This document shows positions 1 through 10,728 of a DNA stretch of 64,000 nt, piece after piece. This DNA is from Oreohelix idahoensis (Eukaryota > Mollusca > Gastropoda > Stylommatophora > Oreohelicidae). The notes under the pieces were generated by a model. The model was given only the letters and a program-made list of their open reading frames with translations, searched no databases and was not told the origin of the DNA. The position numbers and the translations under genes are program-made. The first letter of the stretch is position 1; each line of letters starts with the position of its first letter. The DNA lies in the NCBI GenBank assembly GCA_024509875.1, contig JAMPIV010013733.1:1-64000 (forward strand). The letters run 5' to 3'.

Positions 1-103
1 CGGGGGGAGCTACCTGTGACACTCTGGGCTTGTAGCTATTGTGGCACGTTTTCATGTATAAGAGTTTTGCATTTATAAAAATGTTTTCTAAGTATAGATA
101 AGT

Positions 104-1939
104 GGACAGTGAAAAATCGCGCATTTTAAACCAGAATGGGCGTTTCGATTATTTGTTCATATCTCAATAAGGATAATAAACCTCAGTGCTTAGTTTGCGC
201 CCAAGTGTTTAGCCGTAGTGAAGGAATATAACTTGAAAACGTCACTACACCACAAATCATCAGAAAAAACAACGAACGAGCATAGCAGCGAGTCGAGAAA
301 CCTTGCGATTGAACAACTCAAGAAAAAACTGAATCAGCAAAAGAGTATATTTAGTCATGTAAATAAGATTCAGGAATCATCGCTCATGGCGACCTATGTG
401 ATTAGTTATGAGCTTGCAAAAGCAAAAAAGCCGTTTTTTTACTGATGGAGAGTATGTGAAAAAAGTGTGCAGTTCAAATGGCAGAAGCGGTTCAATGAAA
501 AAAAGTAGTAAAAGAATTTCAAAATGTACCTCTTTCAAAACAAACCGTAGCTAGGTAGAACAGAAGATATTAGTTTGCATTTGTCCCAGAACTTTGAAAT
601 CTTTAATTGAAAAAATGTCCATACTCTTCACTGGCGATTGAATGAAAGTACAGACATCACAGACACTAGCCAGCTTCTTTTTTTTTTGGTTAAAGTGATT
701 TGGAAGACTTTACTTTTTCTGAAGAATTACTGAAAGTTTGCTCTTTGCATAGTACAAGTAAATGGGATGACATATTTTCTGCAGTTCAAAATGCCATGGA
801 AGAATATGGTGGGTTTGAAAAATTGTCTGCTGTGTGTACCGATGGTTACAAGATTATGGTTGGGAAAAATACTGGTTTTGTTGGACTTTTGAAGCAAAAT
901 AAAACTGACGTTCCTACATTACATTGCATAGTTCAGCAAGAGGCCCTTTGTGCAAAATCCAGGATGCGACCATCTTCTATGCGTCCTCTCCAGGCGCGAG
1001 CTTGGGCACAGTTATATGGAGATCAAGCTGTTGCCTACTGTAGTGAAAATAGCGAATTTGATCAGAGGTGAACACAGCTCTCTAACTCACAGGAAGTTCC
1101 TTGCAATTTTAGAAGAAGTGGATTCTGTTTACGGTGATCTCCTGATTAATGCTGAGGTGAGATGGCTTAGTCGAGAAAAATGTTTAATAAGATTTTGTGA
1201 ACTGAAGGATGAAATATTTGACTTCCTGTGAGACAACTTACCATGTTCAATTGATCTTCAAAATAAACTCAAAGATATTCATTTCATTCAGCACTTGGCA
1301 TTTCTCACAGATATAACACAACATTTGAATGTACTGAATTTGCGGTTACAAGGAAAAAGGCAAACAATTTTTCAAATGATGGGCTATGTTGATGGCTTCA
1401 GAAAGAAACTGAGCCTATTTAGTCTGTCTTTGCAAAAGAATGACCTATTTCATTTTCCTTGTTATAAACAGCTGTCTGAGAAAGAGAGTGTTGACTTCAG
1501 GAGGTACACAGATGACATTGAACAGCTGATTTCTGAGTTTGATCGCCGATTTCAAGATTTTGAGATGGTTCGTCCACAAATGGAACTTTTTAACAACCCA
1601 TTCAAGTGCACAGTGGAGTCTCAGCCATCAGAACTACAATTACAGTTATGTGAACTCCAATGTGACACAACAGAAGCAACTAGAGCTGATTTGTGGAAAT
1701 TACTACCAAAGGAACGTTACCCACTTCTGAGAAAATGGGCCCTAAAAGTGTGCTCTATATTTGGTAGCACATATCTTTGTGAGACAACATTTTCTGCCAT
1801 GAAGCTTATCAAATCCAAGACCAGAAACAGATGAACTGATTCTGTATTATCCCATGTTCTCAGAATTGCTACGTCACAAATGGAAGTAGACTTCAAATCA
1901 CTGGAGACAAGTTTTGATAAGCCACCTTCTTCACAATGA
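104..1939 (+). pseudogene. hAT transposase pseudogene (ZBED5/SCAND3-like)
   Basis: Fragments in shifting frames read like the ZBED5/GTF2IRD2/SCAND3 group of hAT transposases, which in the intact state cut and rejoin transposon ends in the nucleus. A BED-type zinc-finger start (CLVC, about 193-204) is followed by an N-terminal helical part (218-445), the first catalytic-core segment with a NESTD-like motif near 640-660, then EDFTFSEELLKVCSLH (about 700), GGFEKLSAVCTDG (about 810), INAEVRWLSREKCL (about 1145), and a C-terminal hAT dimerisation block ending near CETTFSAMKLIKSKTR (about 1775-1830). Stops or frameshifts occur near 205, 445, 690, 960, 1230 and 1834, where a TGA lies in frame before a continuing conserved tail to 1939. 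It is clearly inactive. Domestication is unlikely given the number of breaks. Confidence 0.85.
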
Positions 1940-2123
1940 AATAACACACAAATGTATGTTTGAAATAAATAATTACATGTCATATTACAAATTACAAAAC
2001 AAATTAAAACAACAGATTCATTATATTTTTTTAACAGTAATTTCAGTCCGAAGACTGGTATACATGTCTTGGCAGATGTTCAGTACAGTAGTTTGCCGTT
2101 GCTTTCTGTACGTGGTTCATTAT

Positions 2124-2487
2124 TTTCTTCTTCTTCTTTGATCCATAACCACCAACCGTCAAAGCAGTCAGCGGCCATCACGCCTGGTAGCGTCTTGTAG
2201 GGCAGCAACAAATTGATTCCACTTTGCTCGGTCGGCGGCCATCCTTCGTGCAGTGCCCCAACTGTGGTTCATTCTTTGCATCTCAGCTTCCACAGTTCTC
2301 CGCCAAGTTGTTTTTGGTCGGCCTCTCTTTCGCTTTCCCTCGGGGGTCCATAGCATAGCTGTTCTTGTGATGGTATCAGGGTCCCTTCTGAGGACATGGC
2401 CAACCCAACTCCAGCGTCTGCCAGCTATGATGGTGTGCATGTCCTCCTGGTTACTCCGAATAAGTAGTTCTTGGTTGCTGATAGGTT
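2124..2487 (-). mobile_element. 5'-truncated RTE-type LINE, 3' end
   Basis: The minus strand reads the C-terminal tail of an RTE-type LINE polyprotein. WSWVGHVLRRDPDTITR is followed by the basic block GKRKRGRPKTTWRRTVE and a WNQFVAALQ-like ending with a stop near 2168. The 3' end carries a short TTC/GAA-rich tail at 2126-2142. Everything upstream of the reverse-transcriptase thumb is missing, as is typical of abortive target-primed reverse transcription. It sits inside the hAT element, so it inserted later. Exact clade cannot be fixed from this short tail. Confidence 0.75.
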
Positions 2488-2541
2488 CATTATATACTCG
2501 TATGTAAAATTAAATCTCAGAACGTTATTTTTTAAGTAATT

Positions 2542-2613
2542 TATAGGTCTGGCCCTCTGGTGTTACCCTTTACCATAATCTGACCCTCGGCCAACCTTAG
2601 CTTGGCCACCACT
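2542..2613 (-). repeat. hAT 3' terminal inverted repeat and subterminal region
   Basis: Read from 2613 backwards, this begins CAGTGGTGGCCAAGC and continues through a GGCCGAGGGTCAGATT-like block. This resembles the end consensus of vertebrate and invertebrate hAT/Charlie elements. It marks the right boundary of the transposon beginning at the window edge. The expected 8-bp target duplication cannot be checked because the left end is outside. Confidence 0.65.
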
Positions 2614-2989
2614 GCTATAGGACATGCTGTCAATCCACTGCGGCTCTCATACAACCACATCTATTCCTTTCATATTGTTGGTGTTCTGTCACAGTTTTTC
2701 CTACCAACTTGTTTCCTATCGGCCGTGCTGTCAATCTGCCATTTTAAAAAAGAGTTTTGCATCATTTTGGCGAAGCACGCACAGTTCAACCCCGCCCTGT
2801 TCAACTCCGGCACACGGCCCGTGTAGTTACACCCAGACACACGGCCCGCCAATTATACTAGGGCGCATGTCCAAAAATAAAAGACAATGCGGTCTGGTTA
2901 GTTATACTCACTTAACTTTAAAAAAATAAGAACAAAAGTAGCCACCTAGTAGATAGTGCCGTAGTGGAGGGAAGTGTTATATACTTCAC
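2614..2989. other. no recognised feature
   Basis: About 375 bases of unique-looking sequence with no long open frame, exon or known repeat that I can identify. A short A-rich run occurs near 2920-2935. Confidence 0.4.
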
Positions 2990-3172
2990 TATAACTAGAT
3001 CCAGCTTTCTTCTTCGCTGTCTTTGCCTTTCCAAACTCAAGAGGTTAGCCAGGTACCAATTTACAGCTGAATAGACTGGAGCGTGACGGTACCAAATTTC
3101 GATCCAGTAATCCGGTAACTTTGGCCAGTCAAGCGCTCTAACTGCTAAGCCAATCGGACCCTCTCACTTAAC
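2990..3172 (-). mobile_element. tRNA-derived SINE (family S1), minus strand
   Basis: On the minus strand from about 3168 there is an A-box-like stretch TTAGCAGTTAGAGCGCTTG and a degenerate B box GGATCGAAATTTGG, typical of the internal polymerase III promoter of a tRNA-derived SINE. A body follows with CAGCTGTAAATTGGTACCTG and GAGTTTGGAAAGGCAAAGACAGCG. A second copy of the same body sits at about 44,230-44,420 on the plus strand. It is too diverged to be a tRNA gene. Confidence 0.65.
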
Positions 3173-3489
3173 TTTTATCAATGATTGAATACATGAATGA
3201 ATGTCCTTTATTCGTCACATACAAAGAATGGAGGCAAGTTTGCCCCTGTGTTGAAATCTCAGGATAAAACATTTTATTTGGTTTCTGAAACAAATGTTTT
3301 TACATGAAAAGGTTGCCATTTCAATCCTTCAATTGTACGCAAGCACCAATTTATGAAAGACTAGCTTTTTTGGTTGTTTTATCTTTTCGTATAATCTGAG
3401 ATCAACAACTGTACATTCTACAAGGGGATTCTGATTGTTCTTAGAGCTCCGAAAGCTCTGAGTGTAAACACATAAACCTGGAACTCACC

Positions 3490-3651
3490 ACTGTAAGTCA
3501 TACTTGGGGTACATCCTGTCACAAAAGTAGTCTGGTTCCCATTCCAGCGATACTATTTTGGGATGAAGGTCAAGGAATTCCAGCAGGGCTGATGTGCCAC
3601 ATTTGCCGAATCCGAGTAAAATGCATTTTGGTGGTCGACTGGCGGGGATCT
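3490..3651 (-). CDS. sulfotransferase catalytic exon (host gene, partial)
   Basis: The minus strand has an acceptor-like CATACCACAG just above 3651, an open exon of 162 bp, and a consensus donor GTGAGT starting at 3489. The exon begins IPASRPPKCILLGFGKCGT and continues with ALLEFLDLHPKIV. This matches the 5'-PSB (P-loop) region that binds the PAPS cofactor in membrane sulfotransferases such as the heparan-sulfate 3-O type; the family norm is roughly IIGVRKGGTRALLE. These are Golgi lumen enzymes that transfer sulfate to glycans. After LEW the frame loses the expected acidic-aromatic family motif. A one-base loss in the C run near 3540 would explain this, but neither frame contains a stop. The exon start phase (2 bases) fits the exon at 45,162-45,324 on the same strand. 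Later exons must lie to the left of the window. Confidence 0.72.
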
Positions 3652-3789
3652 CTGTGGTATGAAGAGAGACGTTTTAAAAGTTTAAAAATCATCATTACCA
3701 TCATCATCAATACCCCGAGTTATCTGTGAAAAACAGTTCCTCAGTACAGTAAGCCAAGCTCTACTCTCCTGTGCCATCCTTCAAAATAT

Positions 3790-3952
3790 GTCCATGTCTT
3801 CTGGGAGGACAACATTATAGACAATCTCTAAAGAATCGAGGACAAGATTGAGTCAGGAGGAAAACAGCCAATAGGAAAATATGGCGCTCTCTCTGGCATA
3901 CCTCTACACCCCTGGGTAGACGAGGAACGACTAAGTAAGTAAGTAGTCTTCT
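3790..3952 (+). mobile_element. truncated LINE 3' end with (AAGT)n tail
   Basis: The last part, CCTGGGTAGACGAGGAACGA followed by (CTAAGTAAGT)n at 3931-3950, matches the 3' end of another insertion at 49,445-49,640 (CTCACGGTAGAAGAGGAACGACTAAGTAAGT). Upstream sequence also aligns loosely (TGGGAGGACAACATT versus TGGGAGGGAAACATT). It is a degenerate 5'-truncated LINE copy with an AAGT-type tail. The coding frame is lost. Confidence 0.6.
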
Positions 3953-4354
3953 TTATCTCTTTCATGTCTATTTCCGTTTCTCTTTTTCATTATTTATTTT
4001 TTATTTCCCTCTATTTATCCTTCCCTATTGATTCCAGAACAAGGGTTGCCTTGTAATGTTATCAAATAACAAGTTTCCTTAATGAATGACCTATCAGACT
4101 TTCATCTCCAGTTCCACTTGCGTTTGTCTGCTTCTTCCCATTAGTTCCGCATCAGTGATCTTGTCATTTCAGTCCTTCTTTCCGCCCCCATGTTAGGGGA
4201 ACCAGAATCAGGAATACAAAGGTAACACTGTAACTTGCCAGATCGGTCGTAAAATACGTCTAAGGAGGGTTAGGCATGGAACTCGTTGTCCCTTCCTTAG
4301 ATACTGTAAGCCAGAAAATCTCAACGGCAATATGTACGTCAACAAAAGAGTATT

Positions 4355-4574
4355 ATTCAACGATGTTAATATGTAAGAAATATTGGAACACTTGCCATGG
4401 TATGCATCGCATTTTCTAATTACAGCCAAACCTTTCAGACTAGATCAACGACTGCGTGAATCAGTTGTAGCAGTGGGAGTGTGAGATGCTTTTGGTTGTA
4501 TGACTGAAGTTCTTTGTGATAATTTCTACATTATCTGCGTCTTGAGATGACGACGTTGGCTTCCGATAAGTGTC
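4355..4574 (+). repeat. dispersed repeat A, copy 1
   Basis: About 220 bp recur at 9,211-9,434 in the same orientation with roughly 80 percent identity by eye. Shared blocks include AAACCTTTCAGACTAGATCA and TGTAGCAGTGGGAGTGT. No coding potential or terminal structure is visible. It could be part of an unrecognised SINE, MITE or LTR fragment. Confidence 0.7.
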
Positions 4575-5659
4575 ACATAATTGGTCGTTCTCTTTTACGC
4601 ATTCTCTCTCTGCCATTATCTATTTATTTCTCCTTTTCGGAGCACAGAAATCTGTGCCCCAGTCACTGTTTACATTTTCACCCTTCGATTCGTGTCAGGC
4701 CAAGGCATCATTGACCATCATTAAGGATTCAATGTAATCGCTTAAGTGATTGTACCAGATTGACTTCAGGCGTGAACTGCTTGTTTACGAATGCGCAACC
4801 CACTTCCGAACAGACTAATCAATCGGGGAGTGTCGCTTCAGTGTGATAGAAGCGACTAGGAGTGTCTGATAAGTGATGAAGTTACTTCCCTCGAAGTTAC
4901 CTGTGATAATAATTACAATATCAATCTGGGGAGACATTTTGAAGTCATGAGTGTAAACTTGATCGATAATAGACGGAAGCTGGCATACCATATGTGGGAC
5001 TTGTAAAAAAACACATTTATTTGTGCGTTTGTTAGGTAGGAATTTTTCGTGAGAGAAGGGGAAATATATGCCTCTTGCAAGCTATTGGCTTGGCGTTTGA
5101 AATGTAAAAATACAACATTTCTGATTGGAGTCTTGTCGTTTAGTAGCAATCTGGATGTGGGCCGAATGTTGCCTGTAATTTAGCGCCTTGTGAGTTTACC
5201 GCACTGTGAAATTCAACTCGTCAAGAAGACAGCCAGACAAGCCAGAGTAAGGAATAGGATCATAATTCCACTTTAAAGGACCGGGCAAAGTGTTTGAGCA
5301 TCTCGTGGACTTGTATCCCAGGAAAAACTCTACTTTCATGTATACAGAAAGCACAGAATCCTAGGAACCTGAACACTTAGTCATAGTGGGAGTCTATTGT
5401 AAAGCAATACCCCAGATCACGCGCAAGAGGCATCTTAATCAAGTTGCCTTAACTATTTTTCTAAGCCAGAAGTCGGTATTCCCAAAAGAGATTTCGGGGT
5501 AAGTTGTACATTTTATAATTCTATATTTTGCATTATTAACATGTGAAAATTGCTAGTGGATGTTCAAGTCATACGAGGCTTGCAGCTTCAGCATACAGAA
5601 TGATGATTTCATGAACCACTACAACAAGAGCAAGTGACTTTTTTATGTAGGTTTCTCAT
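4575..5659. other. no recognised feature
   Basis: AT-rich sequence with only short spurious open frames. I see no exon, repeat family or structural RNA that I can support. Confidence 0.4.
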
Positions 5660-5667
5660 GGAGAACC

Positions 5668-6234
5668 TTCTTCTTCTTCTTCTTGCGATCGCATCTTTGA
5701 TGTTTACACCATCAGACGAGTTCTCATGATGAATTCGACTGTTGTTTGAAGTTCCTCTTTAGCTCCATGTAGCTTTGAGTTTAGTGTTGAGTCATTGGGC
5801 CAGTATATCTTTCTTAACTGGTCATACAGAGGAAAATCCTGTAGAACATGCTCAGCAGTTTGTTCATTTAATCCACATGTGCACAGTGGTGAAGCAGACA
5901 ATCGTAGCTTGTGCATGTGTTTATTCAGTTTGTTATGCCCTGTCCTGAGGCGAAAAATGGTTATCTGTCCCTGCCGGTCAAGAATGTGGTAGTCGTCGTT
6001 GGGTTGGTTCTATTCTCTTCTGATAGTCTGGATAGCTCTCTTTTTTCTCAGTGTATGTGATTTCATTATCTTCTTGTTCTCATTCTCCTCCCTTTTTTGC
6101 AAGCTTATCTGCCTTTTCATTTCCGTGTACACCCGAAAGAGATGGTACCCACTGAAATATGGTTCTCTTTTTGGCAGCTACCTTGTTTAGTTCATTTCTC
6201 AGATGCGGGAGTTTACCACCCTTTAGAGCTTGCA
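5668..6234 (-). mobile_element. 5'-truncated I/Nimb-like LINE copy
   Basis: This is a minus-strand copy of the 3' end of the full-length element at 55,892-60,863. It contains the end of the RNase H domain, the cysteine-rich C-terminal tail (LCTCGLNEQTAEHVL), the conserved 3' end GCGATCGC and an (AAG)n tail (5668-5685). GGAGAACC occurs on both sides (5660-5667 and 6235-6242), a convincing target-site duplication. Compared with the full copy it has six rather than seven A in the run near 6093-6098 and five rather than six T near 5955. This helps show where the full copy is frameshifted. Confidence 0.9.
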
Positions 6235-6242
6235 GGAGAACC

Positions 6243-6700
6243 AAAAGCAGAGGTAGTCACAAGTATCATATGGAGCAGGGAGTGGATATGACATAAATGA
6301 TGTACATACTTATTATATCAACATTTTTAACCAGTGCATATGTAAATGTAAACATGTTCAATATAAATGCAACGGATGTTTTTCGCTCACTGGGATTAAT
6401 ATTAATGCTCAGAGAAGGTAAAGTTCTGAGGCAGATGGGATGGTGGAATGAAAACCAATTACGGTGCTATCTCTGGAACATGTGAGTGGTATAAGTGGCC
6501 TTGCAGTCAAAGCTAGACATCTACAGCAGACGGGTCTTAACAGACGCTGGACTATTTTCACAATTACCCCACGATACTACGAGGGGCGTGTTGCAGCCAC
6601 CAGACTTAAGCAGTGACTAGAGTAAACCAGTATATAACCTGCCAAGGACAATTATCGGCTAGAGCAGAAACCAGCTGACATTTTACTGGCAGCTAAGTAT
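6243..6700. other. no recognised feature between LINE copies
   Basis: About 460 bases of AT-rich sequence separate the I-like LINE copy from the RTE copy. No feature is recognised. Confidence 0.4.
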
Positions 6701-7336
6701 GTTAGAAGAAGTTAACACCTTTAAATATCTCGGGTCCACTATATGCAGTGATGGAAGATCAATTAAAGAAATCAAGACAAGACTTGAGATGGCCTCAGCT
6801 GCCATGACAAGGTTGAATGTGATCTGGAAAAGTAACATCAGTTTTCCTGTGAAGATCAAATTATACAAATCACTTGTATTATCTATTCTCTTGTATGGGT
6901 GTGAGAGCTGGACACTCACTGCAGATACGGAGCGAAGGATTCAGGCTTTCGAGCATAAATGTTATAGAAGAATTTTGCGCATTTGCTATAAAGAGCACAA
7001 AACAAATGTCTTTGTTAGAGAGAAGATAAACACCTATGCAGGCCACCAAGAACCACTTTTGTCAACAGTGAAACGTCGAAAGCTTGCCTGGTTTGGGCAT
7101 GTAACTCGTCATGACTCCCTTTCGAAAACGATCCTTCAGGGAACAGTCGAAGGTAAACGGAGAAGAGGAAGGCAGAGAAAATCCTGGGCTGATAACATCA
7201 AAGAATGGGCAGGACACGGTTTTTCCACACTTGTACGCATTGCTGAGGATAGAGAGCAGTGGAGGACCCTGTCTGCTGATGCTTCCACCATGGCACCCCT
7301 ACGACCCATGACGGGTTACGGGCTGAGATGATGATG
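6701..7336 (+). mobile_element. 5'-truncated RTE LINE copy
   Basis: Bases here match the last ~630 bp of the RTE element at 50,842-54,206 with a few percent difference. The open frame (6699-7331) covers the post-RT domain: [20 protein letters not shown], then [12 protein letters not shown], the basic [16 protein letters not shown] and the final MTGYGLR. It ends in the same (ATG)n tail. AAGTA appears on both sides (about 6695 and 7337), a possible short target duplication. The RT core is absent, so the copy is dead. Confidence 0.88.
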
Positions 7337-7597
7337 AAGTACACTTTCAAAGCTGCCAAGACAGCACTCTATTTTCAAACTAGAAAACATTTTTTCATAT
7401 CAGACCATCACCTGTGAAGACATTTTAAAACACTTTACCTAAATTCACCCCACCCTTATTTATTTTACAATTGGTATTGATAACTGACTATTAAATTTTG
7501 GTATCTATAAATATACCCATTTATTGTTGATTTAGTCATTTGAGTGAACTGCACCCGTATGTCATTTTAAACACTTATAAAAGAGCTATTTAAGTAA

Positions 7598-8906
7598 AAC
7601 AAATTATAGAGGAATAATGTTACTATCAGCGTCAGAAAAAGTATTAAACAGGATTATCCTTGAGAGATTAAAAGAGTCCATAGAAAAGAAACTGAGAGAT
7701 GAAAAAGCAGGTTTTCGACAAAACAGATCCTGTACAGACCAGATAGCCACTATGATCATAATAGTTGAACAAAGTTTGGAATGGAATTCACCACTATACA
7801 TCGGATTTGTGGACTACGAAAAGGCATTTGACAGGGTAGACAGAGAATCACTTTGGAAATTGATGAGGCATCATGGAGTTCCCCTGAAGATCATTAATTT
7901 AATAAAGAAAACATATGAAGACATGACATGCAGAGTTCTTCATGGAGGACAGCTTACAGAACCGTTTGGGATAAGAACAGGAGTGCGACAGGGATGCCTC
8001 TTGTCTCCATTTCTTTTCTTACTAGCAATAGACTGGGTAATGAGATCATCCACAACACACAACAGAAATGGAATCCAGTGGACTCTAACTAAGCAGTTGG
8101 ATGATCTGGACTTTGCTGAAAAGTTGGCTCTTCTGTCCCATAACCGTAATCAGATGCAGAATAAATTGAAAACACTCGATGAGAGGTCACAGCAATTGGG
8201 TCTTAAAATACACAGGGAAAAGACAAACATAATGAGAATAAATGCACATAATGATAACAGGGTTGAACTTGAAGAAGCACCAATACAAGATATAGAATCG
8301 TACACATATCTTGGCAGCAATATAGACAAAGTTGGAGGGACAGACAGTGATATCAAAATAAGAATACAAAAAGTAAGAGGAGCTTTCATTGCATTGGGAA
8401 GTATATGGAGATCAAGAGAAATCGGATCCAACACGAAAATAAGAATCTTCAACTCAAATGTGAAGTCAGTCCTATTGTACGGCTCTGAGACACGGAGAAC
8501 AACAAAGAAAACAACCAAAAAGCTACATACTTTCATAAATGGGTGCTTGCTTAGAATAGAGTTATTAAAATGGTATGACAAGGTTACCAATGTGGAACTG
8601 ATGACAAGAACTAGACAAGTGCCAGTGGAACAAGAGATGAGAAGAAGACGATGGCAATGGTTAGGACACACACTGAGTAAACCTGTTGATAGCATTACAA
8701 AGCAGTCCTTGTTCTGGAACCCCCAGGGCAAGAGAAGCAGAGGTAGACCAAGAATCACACGGAGAAGAGAGCTGGAAACAGAGGTGAAAATGATAAGGAG
8801 AACGTGGAAAGAACTTGAGATGATGGCACGTGACAGGAGGACTTGGCATGTGTTTGTTGAAGGCCTATACTCCTTTGGGAGTGGAAGGTTATGAATGAAT
8901 GAATGA
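7598..8906 (+). mobile_element. 5'-truncated RTE-like LINE (second family)
   Basis: A second RTE-like family, truncated before the RT domain and ending in an (ATGA)n tail at 8891-8906. The ten bases ATTTAAGTAA occur immediately before (7588-7597) and after (8907-8916), a perfect target-site duplication that fixes both ends. Related scraps lie at 45,869-45,995 and 46,262-46,312. Confidence 0.9.
7617..8894 (+). pseudogene. RTE-like reverse transcriptase, catalytic box lost
   Basis: A single open frame of 425 codons covers RT motifs from MLLSASEKVLNRII onward: EKAGFRQNRSCTDQ (motif 2), VDYEKAFDRVDRESLW (motif A aspartate present), GVRQGCLLSPFLF (motif B), then the thumb LGSNIDKVGGTDSDI and the basic tail QGKRSRGRPRITRRRE. 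The first ATG is inside the element's coding region, so this is a truncated frame and not a natural start. The key oddity is motif C near 8,100-8,140: it reads DFAEKLALLSH where relatives have FADD, so both catalytic aspartates are replaced. Despite the open frame, the enzyme should be inactive. No endonuclease is present. Confidence 0.88.
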
Positions 8907-8935
8907 ATTTAAGTAATATTTTACTGAGTTAAATC

Positions 8936-9205
8936 AGTTGAACGAGCTAAAATACATAAAAATTCTTCATAAAAGGCGGCTGACAGAAACAAAGTTAACA
9001 ATTGCTCAGTTCTATTTAGCATTGTTCTTGATTTCTGAATTTTGTTATGAAATTTCCCTCGAGATAGAAGCATCATTATCCTTCTATCTACAACTCTTCT
9101 AGGAGTAATCTTGAGCGAAGGTAGATACCATTGAAAACCCTCATTAGATACTCTAGGTTTCGGTCATTGTTCGACCATCACTGCAGAGCAAGGGGAGAAA
9201 ATCCC
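8936..9205 (-). repeat. dispersed repeat B, copy 1 (minus)
   Basis: The reverse complement matches 54,965-55,235. Shared blocks include GTTGTAGATAGAAGGATAATG and TCAAGAACAATGCT, with divergence of perhaps 15-20 percent. Both copies can be read for a stretch as a protein-like string (RVVDRRIM core), so the family may be a fragment of an unrecognised element's coding region. No terminal repeats or target duplications are obvious. Confidence 0.7.
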
Positions 9206-9210
9206 GTGAC

Positions 9211-9434
9211 ATTCAAAGATATTAATATGTACAAAATAATGGAACACTTCCCACGGTATGCACAGCCTTTTCTTATTACGGTGAAACCTTTCAGACTAGA
9301 TCAATGACTGTGTGAATCAACTGTAGCAGTGGGAGTGTAAGATGCTTTTGTTTGTATGATTGAAGTTCTTTGTTATAATTTTTACATAATCTGTGACTAG
9401 AGAAGTCGACATTGGCATTCGACTAGGCACACAT
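9211..9434 (+). repeat. dispersed repeat A, copy 2
   Basis: Second copy of the repeat at 4,355-4,574 in the same orientation. It directly abuts dispersed repeat B on its left, so A and B may be parts of one larger element here, although the other copies are not adjacent. Confidence 0.7.
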
Positions 9435-9884
9435 TGAGGAGGCCTGTCGATAGCATTATAAGGTAGTTTTTATTCTTACTGATACTGTTACTGCTACTAC
9501 TGCTAGTATTAATACTACTGTTGCTACTATTGTAACAGATAGTGTCGGTGACAGAAATTTGGGTAGCATTATTTTCTCAAGACAATGACTTATGAGTGAA
9601 ATTACATCTGTAAGCTAAGGGCAATAATCCATAATAGATTGAAGAAGGAGACAAGAGTAGGGTTGACATCCTTGATCATAGTTCAGTGCGGCTGACCTTT
9701 GGCCGAGAATTATAAAGTTGAGTTTGGAGTTCGTTTTTTTAAAGTGAGTTCGGCTACACGATGGTAAATTCACGGGTTCAAGTGAGTTGTTGTTGAGACA
9801 AAGTCTGTTCTAGAATGTTCGGGAATAGTCCTTGTGGTAAATCATGATTCAAAATTAAATCAGTCAGATTTGAATCTTGATAGC
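9435..9884. other. flank of Gypsy-1, no gene
   Basis: Contains a short imperfect TAC/ACT run near 9,480-9,540 and otherwise nothing recognised. The last five bases, ATAGC (9880-9884), are the left half of the Gypsy-1 target-site duplication. Confidence 0.5.
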
Positions 9885-10708
9885 TGTTACGGTATATGAT
9901 ATTAACGCCGTCTGCTAAAGGTTATCAGACGTGCAATTGTAAAAGGTTAAGGCATTTAATATATTGCGATAGATGTTTCAATTACTGAACGCTCCATACA
10001 CGATCGATCATGACGTGTATAGCGTTGTTTAGGACACAGTCGGTAACTAAGAAACGCTACCCTTTGTTACTTGACCGCCAAGCTGAATAGCTGCGTTTTT
10101 TCTAACCTTCCAATTCAATGGCATGATATAGCCATTTATATATGCATTTTTTGATGGACCAGGGTCAGTCCTAGAACTCTATATGAGAGGGAAATTTATG
10201 GAGGTTAGTATTTAACTAGAATTCTCAGAAGGAGAAGAATAATCGTCAAATTCGTATGAATATATTCAGACTCGCAGTCTCACTGTCGGCAGGTAGCCAT
10301 GTCTAGCTGCGCGTGCATATAGCTGTGATGTTCTGACGACAATACTGCATTGTATCCTTAAACGGACATTGACACATAAACCAGCAGTCTACGTTATTGA
10401 TTAATTTATGCATGACTTATATGGACTTATGCTCTACTCCTATTGAAATGATCATCCTGTGTGTACAACTGTGAATTAAATGTACGGACTCAATGAAATG
10501 ACTTATCAAATCAATCGTATTCCAAGGTTCAATTATTGTTCGGAATCTTCCACCCCCGCATTCGCTTAATCTTCCATCGAAGGCACGATGCACTATCACT
10601 GAACAAAAAAAACTAACATATCAATGAAAAAACAATGGCCAGAAATTTATAATTGTTTTATTCATATCACATGGAACATTGTTCAGAGCAAACCACCACC
10701 TTGTAACA
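9885..10708 (+). repeat. Gypsy-1 5' LTR
   Basis: Direct repeat of 17616-18439, bounded by TGTTAC and GTAACA, which form a 6-bp inverted terminal repeat. Differences seen: GTGAATT versus GTGGATT near 10,472, and CATATC versus CAAATC near 10,620. Promoter and polyadenylation signal are expected here by family knowledge but I cannot place them. Confidence 0.95.
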
Positions 10709-10709
10709 G

Positions 10710-10728
10710 TGGTGCCCGGTGTATGGGG
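10710..10728 (+). other. Gypsy-1 primer binding site candidate
   Basis: TGGTGCCCGGTGTATGGGG follows the LTR after one base. It begins with TGG, as expected for pairing with the CCA 3' end of a tRNA that primes minus-strand synthesis. The tRNA is not identified. A similar TGGTGCCCG occurs after the 5' LTR of Gypsy-2. Confidence 0.65.

Larger units (their letters stand above)
1..2613 (+). mobile_element. decayed hAT DNA transposon, 5' end outside window
   Basis: A hAT-superfamily transposon occupies the left edge. It contains a broken transposase gene (104-1939) and ends at 2613 in a sequence whose reverse complement starts CAGTGGTGGCCAAGC, the usual style of a hAT/Charlie terminal inverted repeat. 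The matching 5' terminus is not inside the window; bases 5-35 may be its subterminal part. A truncated LINE (2124-2487) has inserted between the transposase and the 3' terminus. Superfamily call is firm; exact family is not determined. Confidence 0.75.

Noticed and set aside
1..1939. Domesticated ZBED-type host gene
   Set aside because: Multiple stops and frameshifts and an intact hAT terminus nearby show a dead transposon.
10417..10599. Small minus-strand gene, repeated at 18,148-18,330
   Set aside because: Identical only because both lie in the two LTRs of Gypsy-1; no homology or start context.
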